Part shown: positions 46,747-55,654 of the stretch, in pieces
Layout of the letters: each line of letters starts with the position of its first letter
Position numbering within the stretch: position 1 is the stretch's first letter
NCBI GenBank assembly: GCA_016700335.1
Contig: CP065014.1
Location: 843,001 to 907,000, forward strand
Origin: Chlorobiota bacterium
GTDB taxonomy: Bacteria > Bacteroidota > Ignavibacteria > OLB7
Direction: 5' to 3'
DNA: 64,000 nt
Translations under genes and position numbers: made by a program
Notes under the pieces: generated by a model
What the model was told of the DNA's origin: nothing
Databases searched by the model: none
The model's input: the letters and a program-made list of their open reading frames with translations, nothing else

Positions 46747-48720
46747 ATGATAACAACAGATTCAGTTTCAGTATTGTTTGGTGGGGAATACCTATTTAAA
46801 AATGTTTCGTTCTTAATAAGCGAAGGTGAACGTATAGGATTGATTGGCAGTAATGGTGCAGGGAAGTCAACGCTCATGAAGATTTTATTAAATTTTCAAC
46901 AACCAGATGAAGGTCGAGTACAAAAAAGTAGAATGGCTACTATTGGCTATCTTCCTCAAGAAGGTGTTGTTCTTAGTAATTCTCCATTACGAGAAGAAGC
47001 AATGAAAGCATTTGCAGATATAGTTCAACTTGAAGATGAGATTCATATTATCGCATCAAAAATTACTGAGCTTTCAACTGATGAAAATGCTTATGAAGAA
47101 ATAGATACTTTAGTACATGAACTAGGAGAATTACAACACAGATTTGAGGCTATGAGCGGGTTTGCAAAGGAAGGGCAAGTTGAGAAAGTGTTGATGGGTT
47201 TGGGTTTTACAATTGAAGATATGACAAGACCTTGTGGTGAATTTTCAGGAGGTTGGCAAATGAGGATTGAGTTAGCAAAATTACTCTTACAAAATCCTAC
47301 ATTATTAATGTTAGATGAACCTACAAATCACTTAGATATTGAGTCACTTGCTTGGTTAGAAGATTTTCTTTCAACATATAAAGGAGCAATTTTACTTATC
47401 TCACATGATAAAAAGTTTCTTGATAATTTAACAAATAGAACATTTGAACTTTCAAGAAAAAGGTTAACAACATATACTGGAAACTATACAAAATATCTTG
47501 AACTAAGGGAAGCAAATCGTGTTCAACAGCAATCCGCTTATGAAAATCAACAAAAACAAATTGCTGAAACTCAAGATTTCATTGATAGATTTAGATATAA
47601 AGCAACAAAAGCAGTTCAAGTTCAATCTAGAATCAAGCAGCTTGATAAGATAGATGTATTAGAGCCGCCAGAACCTGAGGAGAGTGGAGTTCATTTTCAG
47701 TTTCCTAGAGCACCAAGAAGTGGTAGAGTTCTTGCTGAAACTGTAAATTTATCTAAAAGTTATGATAAAAAACTGATTCTCCAAAATATTAATTTTGCAA
47801 TTGAAAGAGGTGAAAAAATTGCTTTCTTAGGACGTAATGGAGAAGGAAAAACTACATTGAGTAAAATTATTGCAGATTTAGAAAGTTATGATGGTGAATT
47901 AAAAATTGGTCACAATGTATTGATAGGATATTTTGCTCAACATCAAGCTGAAGAACTCAATCCTAAACAAACAGTTCTAGAAACTTTGGATTCGGTTGCA
48001 ACAGGAGATATGAGAACGCAATTGAGATCATTGCTTGGGGCGTTTCTATTTAATGGAGATGATGTATTTAAGCCGGTTTCAGTTCTTTCTGGTGGTGAAA
48101 AGTCAAGATTGTCTTTAGCTAAATTATTACTTGAACCAGTTAACTTGCTTATTATGGATGAACCTACAAATCACCTTGATATGAGGAGTATTGCAGTATT
48201 GAAAAAAGCAGTTGCAGCTTTTGAAGGTGCAGTTATTGTTGTATCTCATGATAGGGATTTTTTATCAGGAATAATGACTAGGTGTATTGAGTTTAAAGAT
48301 AAAAAAATTAAGGAGTATATTGGAGGAATAGAAGAATTTCTTTATAAGAAAAATGCCCAATCAGTTGAAGAAACAATAGCTTTTAAAAAAGATAATTCTT
48401 CAAAAAATATTTCACAAAATCAAGAAAGTGAAAAGGATAGAAAAAGAAGGGAAGCAGAAGAAAGAAATAAAAAATATTCTCTTACTAAAGATGTCAGAAA
48501 AAAATTAGATTCTGCAGTAATTGAAATTGATAAATTAGAAAAAGAAAAACTTTCTCTAGAAGAACAATTAAATTTACCCCAGATATTAAGCGATTCAGTT
48601 AAGTTAAAAAAACTTAGATGGCAATTAGAAATTACTACAAAACAACTAGAAAAAAACTTTACAGTATGGGAGAAGTTAACGAGCGAACTTGAATCCGTGG
48701 AGTCTCAATTCACTACTTAA
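46747..48720 (+). CDS. ABC-F family ATPase
   Basis: 657 residues with two ABC domains and no membrane part. Domain 1: Walker A GSNGAGKST near 36, signature FSGGWQMRIELAK near 168, Walker B LLMLDEPTNHLD. A charged linker of about 80 residues (ANRVQQQSAYENQQKQIAET) follows, the P-site-tRNA interaction motif. Domain 2: GRNGEGKTT near 362, LSGGEKSRLSLAK near 450, MDEPTNHLD. The C-terminal coiled coil (about 560-650) is of Uup/YfmR type. ABC-F proteins relieve stalled ribosomes or protect them from antibiotics; the housekeeping Uup/EttA-like role is more likely here. The ATG at 46747 lies about 36 bases after a weak -7-like GAACTTTG. Confidence 0.9.
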   Translation: MITTDSVSVLFGGEYLFKNVSFLISEGERIGLIGSNGAGKSTLMKILLNFQQPDEGRVQKSRMATIGYLPQEGVVLSNSPLREEAMKAFADIVQLEDEIHIIASKITELSTDENAYEEIDTLVHELGELQHRFEAMSGFAKEGQVEKVLMGLGFTIEDMTRPCGEFSGGWQMRIELAKLLLQNPTLLMLDEPTNHLDIESLAWLEDFLSTYKGAILLISHDKKFLDNLTNRTFELSRKRLTTYTGNYTKYLELREANRVQQQSAYENQQKQIAETQDFIDRFRYKATKAVQVQSRIKQLDKIDVLEPPEPEESGVHFQFPRAPRSGRVLAETVNLSKSYDKKLILQNINFAIERGEKIAFLGRNGEGKTTLSKIIADLESYDGELKIGHNVLIGYFAQHQAEELNPKQTVLETLDSVATGDMRTQLRSLLGAFLFNGDDVFKPVSVLSGGEKSRLSLAKLLLEPVNLLIMDEPTNHLDMRSIAVLKKAVAAFEGAVIVVSHDRDFLSGIMTRCIEFKDKKIKEYIGGIEEFLYKKNAQSVEETIAFKKDNSSKNISQNQESEKDRKRREAEERNKKYSLTKDVRKKLDSAVIEIDKLEKEKLSLEEQLNLPQILSDSVKLKKLRWQLEITTKQLEKNFTVWEKLTSELESVESQFTT

Positions 48721-48738
48721 TATTTCATCTTCATTCAG

Positions 48739-50844
48739 TCAGTTTAATAATATTTTATCACGGAAAATAACTCTATTGTTGATTAAAGCTTTGATAAAAT
48801 ATATCCCAGTTTGATTTGGTAATGAATTCTTTTGAATAGAAATAATAGTTTCACCAGTTGAATTTAGTAAGGAATTATATTTTAAAAGTTCTTCACCCTG
48901 AATGTTAAATAATTCAATTATTATTTTTGAATTGTTTAAAGATTTGTTTTCTTTTAATTCTTGAATTTTGAAATTTAGTGTTTTATCGATAGCATTATAA
49001 TTTACTTTAACATTTGAGCTTTTGGTTTGTTCTTCTTTTGAGTTTGTTCCAATGTTTTGATTTACAGATGTTGCCCCTCTTACTTTTTTGACTATATCAA
49101 ACTCATCACGTATAGTCCCAGCAGCTGTAAGGAATTTACAATTTAAAGAGTCTTTTTCTATATCAAGAATTAATGATCCTCCTAAATTTGAAAATGAAGT
49201 TAACATTGCTTTGTGTGGATACCCATTCGATGTTGTTGATGAAATTCTACCACTTGAACCACAAACTACATAAATTGTACCATTATCATTATTCGAATAC
49301 TTATAATAAGCTCCATTCCCAGCCTGAACAACATTTCCATTTGGAAATAATGAATCATTAAATGAATCTGATAAACCTTGATGACCTTTAATAAATTTAC
49401 TTCTTTCGTAAGTATGGCTATGTCCGCACATAACTAAGTCAACTCCATACTGTTCTAATAGTGGAACAATGTTTTGCCTGATATCAATATCTTCAATTTC
49501 AGTATCAGAATTATGAGTACCTTTAGTATAAGGTGGATGATGAAAATTTACAATCGTCCATCTTTGAGAATTACTTTGTAAATCCTCTGAAAGCCAGTTG
49601 TACATTGGGCTTCCAGGTGCATTTAATGCGCCATAACTATCTAAGGTTATAAAATGAATATTCGCGTAGTTAAAAGAATAATATTTTTCATTACCAGTAT
49701 TTGTTTGTAAGTTGAAAATACTGAAATAAGGAAAATTTGTACCCAAGGCAACTGAACTTAAATAACCAACATTAGCATAATCATGATTACCTAAAGCTGG
49801 AAATAAAGGCAAATATCTCAACTGATTTGAATAGATGTTGAATATATAATTTTGATATTCTAACTCAGTTCCGTTATTGTAAGCATTATCACCAAGCCAT
49901 ATCCATCCATTAACTATAGAATTATTTGTATAATTGGAAAATGCATCTCTTACTTGAATTTGATTTGCACTACCATCTCCCATATCACCTGTTACAATAA
50001 ATCGAAGTTTATTTGTTGAATCAGGATTTGGGGCTGTATAAAAAAAACTATTACCACTACTTTGCAAAGTTGTTCCAATTTTCCCAATCGAATAAAAATA
50101 TTTTGTATTTGATTGTAAACCAGTTAGAGTTATTGAATGGTTGTTAACCAAATCATTAATTGAAGCAACTGAATATAAATTGCCTGGTTCTCCACCAATT
50201 TTAACTTCACTACTAGATGGTATATTAGTAGTCCAATTAAGTGTAATTGAGTTATTTGAAGATAATGTCATGAAAGCACCTCTAGTTATTTGTGGAGTAG
50301 AAGGAGAAGTATTTCCAATTAATTCTAGTTCAAAAGTAATGTCTGAAGATGTTGTGTTAACATTATGAATTTCAACTGATATATTGTTAACCCCTTGATT
50401 AAAAAAAGTGTTTGGTATTGTAACTTGTTGGATAGCGTTGCCATCATCTGAGCAATTTTCAATTGCTGGAGTTAGATAATTTACTATACCTGGATTTATG
50501 TTGTCCCTATATATTTCAACTCCGTTTATATAAATAATCGCACCATCATCTCGCCTTAAATTAATTGTATAATCGTAGTATTGATTTGGAGTTGAAATTG
50601 TAAAATTATTACGAAAATAATAAGTTATTTTTTGACCTGCTAAAGTTGTTATTGGATTATCACCGTAACCTAATTCTGCTAATCCGCTTTGCCAACTTGC
50701 ATCGTTATAGCTTGACGTTTTCCAGTTAGAGCCTTGATCTGATCCATCATCAAGATACTTCCATGCTGTATTTGTTGGGAGAATAATAGTTTGAGAAAAC
50801 AAACATATTACATTAAACAATAATAGGAATGATATCAATTTCAT
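48739..50844 (-). CDS. secreted purple-acid-phosphatase-like metallophosphatase, T9SS tail
   Basis: 701 residues. Signal MKLISFLLLFNVICLFSQ; a beta-rich N-terminal domain (TAWKYLDDGSDQGSNWK, GYGDNPITT, YYFRNNF) of the kind often attached to phosphatases; a fibronectin-like purple acid phosphatase N domain (MTLSSNNSITLNWTTNIPSS); and a calcineurin-like core with the metal ligands in GDMGDG, WLGDNAY, ALGNHDY, NFHHPPY and CGHSHTYERS. A C-terminal beta domain ending in QTGIYFIKALINNRVIFRDK is a T9SS sorting tail. Probably releases phosphate from extracellular organic esters. Converges with the ABC-F gene, 18 bases apart. Confidence 0.88.
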   Translation of the reverse strand: MKLISFLLLFNVICLFSQTIILPTNTAWKYLDDGSDQGSNWKTSSYNDASWQSGLAELGYGDNPITTLAGQKITYYFRNNFTISTPNQYYDYTINLRRDDGAIIYINGVEIYRDNINPGIVNYLTPAIENCSDDGNAIQQVTIPNTFFNQGVNNISVEIHNVNTTSSDITFELELIGNTSPSTPQITRGAFMTLSSNNSITLNWTTNIPSSSEVKIGGEPGNLYSVASINDLVNNHSITLTGLQSNTKYFYSIGKIGTTLQSSGNSFFYTAPNPDSTNKLRFIVTGDMGDGSANQIQVRDAFSNYTNNSIVNGWIWLGDNAYNNGTELEYQNYIFNIYSNQLRYLPLFPALGNHDYANVGYLSSVALGTNFPYFSIFNLQTNTGNEKYYSFNYANIHFITLDSYGALNAPGSPMYNWLSEDLQSNSQRWTIVNFHHPPYTKGTHNSDTEIEDIDIRQNIVPLLEQYGVDLVMCGHSHTYERSKFIKGHQGLSDSFNDSLFPNGNVVQAGNGAYYKYSNNDNGTIYVVCGSSGRISSTTSNGYPHKAMLTSFSNLGGSLILDIEKDSLNCKFLTAAGTIRDEFDIVKKVRGATSVNQNIGTNSKEEQTKSSNVKVNYNAIDKTLNFKIQELKENKSLNNSKIIIELFNIQGEELLKYNSLLNSTGETIISIQKNSLPNQTGIYFIKALINNRVIFRDKILLN

Positions 50845-50885
50845 AATAAAAAAATTTAAATAGTTTTCAACAAATAATATTAATT

Positions 50886-51629
50886 TTAATTAGCATTTGA
50901 TTTTCGAATAACTTCCAAATATTTATGAACTGTATTTGTAAGCCCATATTCAAGCGCATCTGAAATCAAAGCATGACCTATAGAAACTTCTAGAACTCCA
51001 GGAACATTTTTTAGGAAAGGTCCTAAATTAAGTAAATCTAAATCATGTCCAGCATTAATTCCAATACCAAGGGAAGTTGCAAATAATGCAGCTTTTTTAA
51101 ATTTAAGTAATTGAAATGAATAATCACCATTAGAAAAGGAATCTGCAAAAGGCTCTGTGAAAAGTTCAATTCTATCAGCCCCACTTTCTGGAATGAGTGC
51201 AATTTGGTCTATGTCAGGATCCACAAATAAACTTACTCTACATCCAAAATTTTTTAAAATTTTAATAATAGATTTTAATTCTTTCAAATTTTTTCGTATA
51301 TCCCAACCTTGATTACTAGTAAATGTATTTATTGAATCAGGAACTAAAGTGCACTGAGTTGGTTTGTAAAGTTCTATAAGATTAACAAAGTCAAAAAATG
51401 GATTGCCTTCAATATTAAATTCAACATTTGGATAATCTTTTAACAACTCAAAAACTTCCTTTACATCATTTTTTTTTATATGTCTTTCATCTGGTCTAGG
51501 ATGAATTGTTATCCCATTACACCCAGCATTAATACAAAGTTTAACGGCATTTAATATATTTGGCATCCCATGATTTCTTGTGTTCCTTAAAGTGGCTACT
51601 TTATTTATATTTACACTTAGTTTAGTCAT
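50886..51629 (-). CDS. pdxJ: pyridoxine 5'-phosphate synthase
   Basis: About 247 residues from the ATG at 51629 (a TTG eight codons upstream is also open). PdxJ condenses 3-amino-2-oxopropyl phosphate with deoxyxylulose phosphate to make PNP, in vitamin B6 synthesis. The TIM-barrel marks are LSVNINKVATLRNTRN at the start, AGCNGITIHPRPDERHI near 45, FNIEGNPFFDF near 75, CTLVPDS, RVSLFVDPD and AGHDLDL near 195, with EVSIGHALISDAL at the end. Other de novo B6 genes are not here. It reads away from tRNA-Thr. Confidence 0.93.
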   Translation of the reverse strand: MTKLSVNINKVATLRNTRNHGMPNILNAVKLCINAGCNGITIHPRPDERHIKKNDVKEVFELLKDYPNVEFNIEGNPFFDFVNLIELYKPTQCTLVPDSINTFTSNQGWDIRKNLKELKSIIKILKNFGCRVSLFVDPDIDQIALIPESGADRIELFTEPFADSFSNGDYSFQLLKFKKAALFATSLGIGINAGHDLDLLNLGPFLKNVPGVLEVSIGHALISDALEYGLTNTVHKYLEVIRKSNAN

Positions 51630-51644
51630 TAATTTAAAAATAAT

Positions 51645-51676
51645 TTTGTTCAATTAAAAAATTTAATATATTTTCG
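51645..51676 (+). promoter_or_regulatory. promoter of tRNA-Thr(TGT)
   Basis: TTTG (51645-51648), a 20-base spacer, and TATTTTCG (51669-51676) form a Bacteroidota-type promoter, with C in place of T in the last TTTG. The tRNA begins 19 bases after the -7 element. It overlaps the upstream region of pdxJ. Confidence 0.6.
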
Positions 51677-51694
51677 CAGTCCAATTTAATGATT

Positions 51695-51770
51695 GCCTGT
51701 GTAGCTCAGTTGGTAGAGCAGCTGATTTGTAATCAGCAGGTCGCGGGTTCGAGTCCCATCGCAGGCTCCA
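51695..51770 (+). tRNA. tRNA-Thr (anticodon TGT)
   Basis: A 76-nt cloverleaf with the 3' CCA encoded. Acceptor GCCTGTG pairs with CGCAGGC; the D arm is GCTC AGTTGGTA GAGC; the anticodon stem GCTGA/TCAGC encloses TTTGTAA with TGT. The T stem has one C-A mismatch and one G-T pair, so it is slightly weak. Confidence 0.93.
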
Positions 51771-51778
51771 TTTTTAAA

Positions 51779-51812
51779 GGGTTTTACTTTTTCAAGTAAA
51801 ACCTTTTTTTTT
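51779..51812 (+). terminator. terminator after tRNA-Thr(TGT)
   Basis: GTTTTACTT (51781-51789) pairs with AAGTAAAAC (51794-51802) around TTTC, extended by a G-C pair, and is followed by a T run. It serves the tRNA on the plus strand. Confidence 0.8.
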
Positions 51813-51823
51813 ATAAGTAATAA

Positions 51824-52044
51824 TTAGTTAATTAATAATTTACCCCTATAAATTATCTTAGAATCTGATTTTATGGAATAAAAATAAAATCCATTATTTA
51901 ATGTTGTTAAGCTTTGATAATAATTTGAGGTCTGAAAAATATCAGTTCTAACTTTTTTTCCATTAATATTAAAAAATTCTATTGAGTTATTATTTTGTTA
52001 AATCACCTTTGAATGTTAACTGCCCAATTCCATTTTGATAACAA
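51824..52044 (-). pseudogene. out-of-frame T9SS tail of the DUF4038 protein
   Basis: Downstream of the hydrolase stop, the minus strand encodes a clear T9SS C-terminal domain in two shifted frames: NFNCYQNGIGQLTFKGDLTK, then NNSIEFFNINGKKVRTDIFQ and onward to GFYFYSIKSDSKIIYRGKLL ending at 51824. The first shift is at an eight-base T run (52051-52058 on the plus strand; seven would keep the frame). The second is near the T4 run at 51993-51996. So the enzyme has been cut off from its sorting signal. Confidence 0.75.
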
Positions 52045-53745
52045 TTAAAGTTTTTTTTGATTGATTTCCATTTTTATATCAATAGTGTATTTTCTAATAA
52101 CTAGTAGTGCATCATTAGTATCCTTTCTTGATATTAAAATTTCTCCAGTCATATCATTCGGATTATTAGTACCATATTCAAGAGTATCTCCATTTGTTGG
52201 ATTAAGTAAAATATATTCTATTTTATTTGATAAAGAATCATACCTAAAACTAGCACATTTTGTATTACTTGGTAAATATGCAATTATATATTTATTAGAA
52301 GATGATACAGGAATTTTATAATCAGAGGTATTCAAACTTAGTAAACTCTGATGAGGTACTAATTCAAACCAATCAAATTTAATCATAAATTCTTTCATTA
52401 ATTTTAAGTCCTTTGCACCAGAAAATTCTAAAGCTCTTTTCCAATTATATCTTGAAAATTGAAATCCCGGAGTATCTGTTGTCCATTGCCAAACACCATT
52501 TGCACCATATGTAATACCCATATACGCACCTGATAAAAATGATTGGTATCTTGAGAGTCTAACAAAACTTGAGTTAATTCTTAAGGAATTTGGGTTTAAA
52601 ATTCCATCTGGATTCAAGTTGTTAAATATATCTTCATAATTTGCTTCTCCATCAATTAATGGTTTATATTTATTCAATGAGTAACCTTGAATTGCACCCT
52701 TGTAAGTCATATCACCCCCAATTGTATGAGAAGATTGATACATATTAAAATCTAACCAAGAGTCCGTTGAATCAAAATAATCTACAGATGAAGACCATCC
52801 ATGTGGATGGACAGTAATTAAACTTCTTCCTCCATCTGCGAACCTTATGGCTAAAGCGGTCTGCTTTATAAACTCTTTTTTTTCTGAAGTGTCATAAGCC
52901 TCATCAGTTCCAGAAATCCAAATAACATTTCTTCCAGAATATCTAGCACTCATATAAGCAGCTAATTTAAAAACTTGTTCAACTGTAAAACATTTTTCAT
53001 GGTAATTGTAAAATGAATACAATTCACAATTATTTGACCAAACTGGGTTTATAATTGCTACCATTCCACGAGAATTAATATTAAATATTATTGAATCTAA
53101 ATATTCAAAATATTCATAATTAGGTTTTGAATAATCTCCATTAACAAAAGCCTGTTTTTGTTGAGAGTTAAAAACTCCACCAATTGGAAAATTAATATGA
53201 GATAAAGCACAAAGCATAATTCCATTAAAACCTTGATCTCGTCTTTTATCTAAATAGTAAAGCATGTCTTTGTAATCAGATTTGCTCGTAATTTCCCAAG
53301 CTGTATCCCAGAAGCAGAAATATGGAATCCCATTTTCATAAATAAGGTGCCTATTATCTGATGAAACAACAAGTTTGCCATTTGAATTCAATTTGTTAAT
53401 ACTAATGTTTGAAAAAACATTGAATTCACCGTGAACATTGTTTAAGCTTAGATCGTTTTTATCAGAACAAATAGTAGTATATTTCCATTTGCCAACAAAA
53501 GGTGGGTTAAATCTAACTTTGTAATTGTTGGAACCATTCCAAAATCCTGATACTATGTAAGATTTTCCATTATCACAAATGAATTCCGACCTTAAAAATT
53601 CCTTATCTAAAAAATTACTGTGAGTAAAATTTGATGTTAAAGTAATTTCAAAAAGGGTATTAGATTCAATAGTTGATTCTGAATTAGAAAATAGATTCAA
53701 GTATGTAATTAAAAGCAATAAAACTATTTTAAAGGTAAAACTCAT
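52045..53745 (-). CDS. secreted DUF4038/DUF5060 glycoside hydrolase-like protein
   Basis: About 566 residues from the ATG at 53745, chosen because MSFTFKIVLLLLITYLNLFS is a signal peptide (a TTG lies 12 codons upstream). A DUF5060-like beta domain (FWNGSNNYKVRFNPPFVGKW near 70-90) precedes a DUF4038 TIM barrel (FCFWDTAWEITSK near 145, GFNGIMLCALS, ISGTDEAYDTSEKKEF near 275, LIDGEANYEDIF near 365, GITYGANGVWQWTTDT near 405). The family includes apiosidase-like enzymes acting on plant and microbial polysaccharides; Glu in DGEANYED and Asp in ISGTDEA are candidate catalytic residues. The T9SS tail lies out of frame behind the stop. Confidence 0.85.
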   Translation of the reverse strand: MSFTFKIVLLLLITYLNLFSNSESTIESNTLFEITLTSNFTHSNFLDKEFLRSEFICDNGKSYIVSGFWNGSNNYKVRFNPPFVGKWKYTTICSDKNDLSLNNVHGEFNVFSNISINKLNSNGKLVVSSDNRHLIYENGIPYFCFWDTAWEITSKSDYKDMLYYLDKRRDQGFNGIMLCALSHINFPIGGVFNSQQKQAFVNGDYSKPNYEYFEYLDSIIFNINSRGMVAIINPVWSNNCELYSFYNYHEKCFTVEQVFKLAAYMSARYSGRNVIWISGTDEAYDTSEKKEFIKQTALAIRFADGGRSLITVHPHGWSSSVDYFDSTDSWLDFNMYQSSHTIGGDMTYKGAIQGYSLNKYKPLIDGEANYEDIFNNLNPDGILNPNSLRINSSFVRLSRYQSFLSGAYMGITYGANGVWQWTTDTPGFQFSRYNWKRALEFSGAKDLKLMKEFMIKFDWFELVPHQSLLSLNTSDYKIPVSSSNKYIIAYLPSNTKCASFRYDSLSNKIEYILLNPTNGDTLEYGTNNPNDMTGEILISRKDTNDALLVIRKYTIDIKMEINQKKL

Positions 53746-53859
53746 AATATTTATTAAAACTATGATGTCATTATCTTGCAAAATAAGTAAAAATAATTCT
53801 TAAAAGAATTTGTTTGGAATAATTGAAATTATATTTTTTAATAAATTTTAAAATAAATC

Positions 53860-53890
53860 TTTGCTGAAAATATGAATTTAGTTATCTTCG
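53860..53890 (+). promoter_or_regulatory. promoter of the tRNA-Tyr / rpmG / secE transcript
   Basis: TTTG (53860-53863), a 19-base spacer, then TATCTTCG (53883-53890): a Bacteroidota-type promoter. tRNA-Tyr begins 52 bases further on. Confidence 0.65.
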
Positions 53891-53942
53891 CGACTCTGTT
53901 CGCCAAAGGAATTGATTTTTGATAGAATTAGGCGAGGATTAA

Positions 53943-54025
53943 GGGCAGGTTCCAGAGTGGTTAAACGGGGCAGACTGTAAATCTGCTGGCTTACGCCTTC
54001 GGAGGTTCGAACCCTTCCCTGCCCA
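53943..54025 (+). tRNA. tRNA-Tyr (anticodon GTA)
   Basis: An 83-nt type II tRNA with the long variable arm expected for bacterial tyrosine tRNA. Acceptor GGGCAGG pairs with CCTGCCC; anticodon stem GCAGA/TCTGC around CTGTAAA. CCA is not encoded. Confidence 0.93.
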
Positions 54026-54284
54026 CATAGAATGATTTTTTTTAGTTTCTTTGATATTATAATTTTTCAAAAGAGCTACGTTAATGTTACCACATTGCTC
54101 CAGTTTTATAAATATAGGAGCCTTGAAAGCAAAATTACTGTGGGAGTTGCTCTTGAAAGAAAAATAGGTGAATATTTCAATTTAATATAAATTTATTAAT
54201 ATTGTAGATATTCCCAACACTTCTTTTAAGTAACCTTCCATTTAGTCGGCTACATAACAATACTTTTTTGTTACAAGTAAAATT

Positions 54285-54357
<73 letters not shown>

Positions 54358-54377
54358 CTAATTTGAAATAATTTTAA

Positions 54378-54450
54378 GCGGGGGTAACTCAGTTGGTAGA
54401 GTCACAGCCTTCCAAGCTGTTGGTCGCGAGTTCGAGTCTCGTCCCCCGCT
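54378..54450 (+). tRNA. tRNA-Gly (anticodon TCC)
   Basis: A 73-nt cloverleaf. Acceptor GCGGGGG pairs with CCCCCGC; anticodon stem ACAGC/GCTGT around CTTCCAA. CCA is not encoded; it lies 20 bases after tRNA-Thr. Confidence 0.93.
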
Positions 54451-54514
54451 CAAATGTTTTCAAAGGATTTTTTTCCTCAGATTTTTTTAAATACTAAATT
54501 ATAGATAATTAACA

Positions 54515-54664
54515 ATGCGAGACATTATTACGCTTGAGTGTTCAGAATGCAAACGTCGTAACTACACAACGACTAAGAATAAGAAGAAACAAACTGGAAG
54601 AGTTGAGTATAAAAAATATTGTAAATGGGATAAAAAACGTACATCTCATAGAGAAACTAAATAA
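54515..54664 (+). CDS. rpmG: 50S ribosomal protein L33
   Basis: 49 residues of bL33: MRDIITLECSECKRRNYTTT, then KNKKKQTGRVEYKKYCKWDK and KRTSHRETK. The zinc-ribbon form usually has two CxxC pairs; here the first is intact (Cys9, Cys12), but the second is C36-K-W-D, with Asp where the last Cys is expected. So zinc binding may be weakened or use other ligands. It stands between tRNA-Gly and tRNA-Trp in the secE-nusG cluster, where many bacteria have tuf as well; tuf is not present here. Confidence 0.9.
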   Translation: MRDIITLECSECKRRNYTTTKNKKKQTGRVEYKKYCKWDKKRTSHRETK

Positions 54665-54720
54665 TAATTAATTTTAAGAATTTTTAGGATTTGGAATTGA
54701 TATTCGGTATTTAGTAAATT

Positions 54721-54793
<73 letters not shown>

Positions 54794-54816
54794 CTTAAAT
54801 TTTAATTTTAACTAAC

Positions 54817-55002
54817 ATGAAAGAGTCGATAGTAAATTTTGTTCAAGGAGTTACTTCAGAAATGAAAAAAGTATCTTGGCCAACACAAGAGCAACTTAAG
54901 GAAGCAACATTGCTAACATTAGGGACTTGTGCTGTTATAACTACTTTTGTTTATTCAATAGATTTAATTTTCACGCAGCTGTTTAGTTTTATATTCGGAT
55001 AA
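54817..55002 (+). CDS. secE: preprotein translocase subunit SecE
   Basis: 61 residues, the short one-helix form of SecE. The amphipathic N-terminus VQGVTSEMKKVSWPTQEQLK carries the family motif KKVSWPT and is followed by one TM segment (LGTCAVITTFVYSIDLIF). It stabilises SecY in the inner-membrane translocon; SecY and SecG are outside the window. nusG follows after 17 bases. Confidence 0.93.
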   Translation: MKESIVNFVQGVTSEMKKVSWPTQEQLKEATLLTLGTCAVITTFVYSIDLIFTQLFSFIFG

Positions 55003-55019
55003 AAAAAAATAAGTTATAA

Positions 55020-55571
55020 ATGTCAAACGCAGATAAAATAGAAAAACGTTGGTATGCTTTACGAAGTTTCTCTGGTCATGAGTTAAAGGTTAAGCAGTTG
55101 ATGGATGCTGAAATATCACGTTTGAATCTTCAAGATGAAATTTCACAAGTTGTTGTTCCAATGGAGAAAGTATATGAGGTGAGGGACGGTAAAAAAAGAA
55201 CTCGACAAAAGAATTTTCTACCTGGATATGTACTAGTTGAAGCAATATTAACAAAGCGATCTAAAGATCTTATTCTAAATACTCCTTCAGTAATGAGTAT
55301 AATGGGTCGTAAATCAGAACCAGAGCCACTTCATGAAGATGAAATTAGTAAAATACTTGGAAGAATTGAAGAAAGGAAATCTGTTGAAACAATAGAAACT
55401 GCTTTCAGAGCTGGTGATCCTGTAAGGATAATTGATGGACATTTTAGTAATTTTTCTGGATTTGTAACGGAGGTTAATAATTCGAAGCAAAAATTAAAAG
55501 TTGAAGTTTCAATTTTTGGTCGTAAAACACCTATAGAATTAGATTATACACAAGTAGAAATAGAAAGATAA
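55020..55571 (+). CDS. nusG: transcription termination/antitermination factor NusG
   Basis: 183 residues. NGN domain: KRWYALRSFSGHELKVKQLM at the start and KNFLPGYVLVEA near 65. C-terminal KOW domain: AGDPVRIIDGHFSNFSGFV near 130-147. It binds RNA polymerase and couples it to Rho or ribosomal protein S10. Standard place between secE and rplK, 17 bases after secE. Confidence 0.95.
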   Translation: MSNADKIEKRWYALRSFSGHELKVKQLMDAEISRLNLQDEISQVVVPMEKVYEVRDGKKRTRQKNFLPGYVLVEAILTKRSKDLILNTPSVMSIMGRKSEPEPLHEDEISKILGRIEERKSVETIETAFRAGDPVRIIDGHFSNFSGFVTEVNNSKQKLKVEVSIFGRKTPIELDYTQVEIER

Positions 55572-55654
55572 ATTATTGTATAAAAATATAATAATTTCAT
55601 AATAACAAAGTAAGAACATTTGTATTAAATAATAGAACTTTTTATAAAAGATAA

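Noticed and set aside
54031..54189. A 52-codon open frame between tRNA-Tyr and tRNA-Thr
   Set aside because: No family features, no initiation signals, and it lies in a tRNA spacer; most likely chance.
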